DNA of 64,000 nt from Luzula sylvatica (Eukaryota; Streptophyta; Magnoliopsida; Poales; Juncaceae), in assembly GCA_946800325.1 (NCBI GenBank), contig CAMPEJ010000002.1:1240001-1304000 (forward strand), written 5' to 3'. The notes below the pieces were generated by a model. The model had not been told where the DNA came from. It did no database searches and was given only the letters and a program-made list of their open reading frames with translations. A program made the translations under genes and the position numbers. Shown here piece by piece: positions 61,857 to 64,000 of this stretch (positions within the stretch are counted from its first letter, which is position 1; every line of letters starts with the position of its first letter).

Positions 61857-64000
61857 TTCTTCGTGTTTGTAAATTTTGGTGAAATGTTATGTGGTAAAAG
61901 ATACGATTCAAATGATCTCAAAATACGTTATTTGAACTCCCCAAAGCATAAACAGATTGTTTTGAATCGGAAAACAAACTTTCTTAGTGTTTGTAAATTT
62001 TGGTGAAATGTTATGTAGTAAAAGATACGATTCAAATGATCTCAAAATACGTTATTTGAACTCCCCAAAGCATAAACAGATTGTTTTGAATCGAAAAACA
62101 AACTTTCTTAGTGTTTGTAAATTATGGTGAAATGTTATGTGGTAAAAGATACGATTCGAATGATCTCAAAATAAGTTATTTGAACTCCCCAAAGCATAAA
62201 CAGATTGTTTTGAATCGAAAAACAAACTTTCTTAGTGTTTGTAAATTTTGGTGAAATGTTATGTGGTAAAAGATACGATTCAAATGATCTCAAAATACGT
62301 TATTTGAACTCCCCAAAGCATAAACAGATTGTTTTGAATCGAAAAACAAACTTTCTTAGTGTTTGTAAATTTTGGTGAAATGTTATGTGGTAAAAGATAC
62401 AATTCAAATGATCTCAAAATACGTTATTTCAACTCCCCAAAGCATAAACAGATTGTTTTGAATCGAAAAACAAACTTTCTTAGTGTTTGTAAATTTTGGT
62501 GAAATGTTATGTAGTAAAAGATACGATTCAAATGATCTCAAAATACGTTATTTGAACTCCCCAAAGCATAAACAGATTGTTTTGAATCGAAAAACAAACT
62601 TTCTTAGTGTTTGTAAATTTTGGTAAAATGTTATGTGGTAAAAGATACGATTCAAATGATCTCAAAATACGTTATTTGAACTCCCCAAAGCATAAACAGA
62701 TTGTTTTGAATCGAAAAACAAACTTTCTTAGTGTTTGTAAATTTTGGTGAAATGTTATGTGGTAAAAGATACGATTCAAATGATCTCAAAATACGTTATT
62801 TGAACTCCCCAAAACATAAACAAATTGTTTTGAATCGAAAAACAAACTTTCTTAGTGTTTGTAAATTTTGGTAAAATGTTATGTGGAAAAAGATACGATT
62901 CAAATGATCTCAAAATACGTTATTTGAACTCCCCAAAGCATAAACAGATTGTTTTGAATCGAAAAACAAACTTTCTTAGTGTTTGTAAATTTTGGTGAAA
63001 TGTTATGTAGTAAAAGATACGATTCAAATGATCTCAAAATACGTCATTTGAACTCCCCAAAGCATAAACAGATTGTTTTGAATCGAAAAACAAACTTTCT
63101 TAGTGTTTGAAAATTTTGGTGAAATGTTATGTGGTAAAAGATACGATTCAAATGATCTCAAAATACGTTATTTGAACTCCCCAAAGCATAAACAAATTGT
63201 TTTGAATCGAAAAACAAACTTTCTTAGTGTTTGTAAATTTTGGTAAAATGTTATGTGGTAAAAGATACGATTCAAATGATCTCAAAATACATTATTTCAA
63301 CTCCCCAAAGCATAAACAGATTGTTTTGAATCGAAAAACAAACTTTCTTAGTGTTTGTAAATTTTGGTGAAATGTTATGTGGTAAAAGATACGATCCAAA
63401 TGATCTCAAAATACGTTATTTGAACTCCCCAAAGCATAAACAGATTGTTTTGAATCGAAAAACAAACTTTCTTAGTGTTTGTAAATTTTGGTGAAATGTT
63501 ATGTGGTAAAAGATACGATTCAAATGATCTCAAAATACGTTATTTGAACTCCCCAAAGCATAAACAGATTGTTTTGAATCGAAAAACAAACTTTCTTAGT
63601 GTTTGTAAATTTTGGTGAAATGTTATGTAGTAAAAGATACGATTCAAATGATCTCAAAATACGTCATTTGAACTCCCCAAAGCATAAACAGATTGTTTTG
63701 AATCGAAAAACAAACTTTCTTAGTGTTTGTAAATTTTGGTAAAATGTTATGTGGTAAAAGATACGATTCAAATGATCTCAAAATACGTTATTTGAACTCC
63801 CCAAAGCATAAACAGATTGTTTTGAATCGAAAAACAAACTTTCTTAGTGTTTGAAAATTTTGGTGAAATGTTATGTGGTAAAAGAAACGATTCAAATGAT
63901 CTCAAAATACGTTATTTGAACTCCCGAAAGCATAAACAGATTGTTTTGAATCGAAAAACAAACTTTCTTAGTGTTTGTAAATTTTGGTGAAATGTTATGT
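61857..64000 (+). repeat. 28-mer HOR copy 2, runs off the window
   Basis: It repeats 58385-60528 at an offset of 3472 bp and is cut by the window end, so about 1.3 kb of it would lie outside. It has its own 'aaattatgg' near 62122. Between the two copies I noticed only a few single-base differences, which suggests a recent event. Confidence 0.88.

Larger units (their letters stand above)
1..64000 (+). repeat. Uninterrupted 124-bp satellite DNA array (516 monomers)
   Basis: The window is a single head-to-tail tandem array. Counting from the 'ttggtgaaat' phase start, monomers begin at 1, 126, 250, 374 and so on to 63984. The register adds up exactly: 63860 - 1 equals 515 x 124 minus the net 1 bp of the 13 length changes seen. 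All monomers have the same orientation, and there is no unique or transposon sequence between them. The consensus has 16 C and 20 G in 124 bp (about 29% GC), a central 'gaactccccaaag' and a 'gaatcgaaaaacaaac' tract. The unit length and homogeneity are typical of eukaryotic centromeric or pericentromeric satellites. A centromere role is inference, since no chromatin data are available. Absolute strand is arbitrary. Confidence 0.99.

Noticed and set aside
1..64000. CRISPR array
   Set aside because: There is no alternation of short repeats and unique spacers. The whole 124-bp period is conserved, which is satellite organisation.
1..64000. Telomere repeats, rRNA spacer or transposon terminal repeats
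   Set aside because: I saw no TTAGGG-type runs, no rRNA-like sequence, and no terminal inverted repeats or target-site duplications anywhere in the array.
1..64000. Assembly artefact as the sole cause of the HOR structure
   Set aside because: HOR copies carry private substitutions and different unit numbers (15, 18, 20, 10, 14, 13, 23, 28), which simple read stacking would not produce. Exact copy number still needs long-read confirmation.

Overview
The whole 64 kb window is one uninterrupted, head-to-tail satellite DNA array. The monomer is 124 bp and about 29% GC (36 G+C in the consensus). Taking phase position 1 as the first t of 'ttggtgaaat', I followed the register from 1 to 64000. It holds 516 complete monomers plus a 17-bp partial one (63984-64000), all in the same orientation. 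I found no protein gene, RNA gene, transposon, CRISPR array or unique sequence. The window must come from a eukaryotic nuclear genome, most plausibly centromeric or pericentromeric heterochromatin. The species cannot be fixed from the sequence. A 124-bp centromeric satellite has, as I recall, been described in the woodrush Luzula sylvatica, but only the length agrees and I cannot check the sequence.

Monomers usually differ from the consensus by 0-4 substitutions, drawn from a small set of recurring variants. Codes used below (phase positions): G = consensus; K = 109 t>g; Q = 80 g>a; M = 6 g>a, 52 g>a, 59 g>c; M2 = M without the change at 59; P = 33 t>c; N = 30 g>a; C = 18 g>c and 54 t>c; C2 = 18 g>c only; S = 18 g>a, usually with 106 t>g; S2 = 18 g>a and 54 t>c; V = 6 g>a and 16 g>a; V2 = 6 g>a; E = 16 g>c, 20 t>a, 80 g>a; F = 16 g>a, 20 t>a; T = 102 a>t; W = 20 t>a, 25 g>t, 79 a>g; R = 35 a>g, 44 c>a, with 51-52 usually changed; X = 67 c>g.

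The order of these variants shows layered higher-order repeats (HORs). 1-2728 is an irregular lead-in, and 2729-4092 holds a 6-mer and a 5-mer. 4093-12648 holds four HOR copies of 18, 15, 18 and 18 monomers. 12649-23437 is a 44-monomer (5456 bp) super-unit and its second, slightly rearranged copy. 22818-29269 holds 1613-bp 13-mers and a 745-bp 6-mer doublet. 29022-32493 repeats 13765-17236, and 30386-35345 is a 23-mer doublet. 35346-38570 holds two more 13-mers, and 38571-42167 is mixed. 42168-45639 is a 1736-bp 14-mer doublet, and 47500-50969 is a 1735-bp 14-mer doublet. 52210-58384 is mixed, with 372-bp triplet duplications. 58385-64000 is a 3472-bp 28-mer doublet that runs off the window.

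Every rearrangement keeps the 124-bp register, as expected from unequal exchange or replication-based amplification between aligned monomers. Only 13 of the 516 monomers have a changed length. Nine of those 13 fall into three clonal families, so they act as lineage tags for the block duplications. Because 124 is not a multiple of 3, reading frames rotate at each monomer and close. The only longer open frames cross 123-bp deletion monomers, and I treat them as non-coding.
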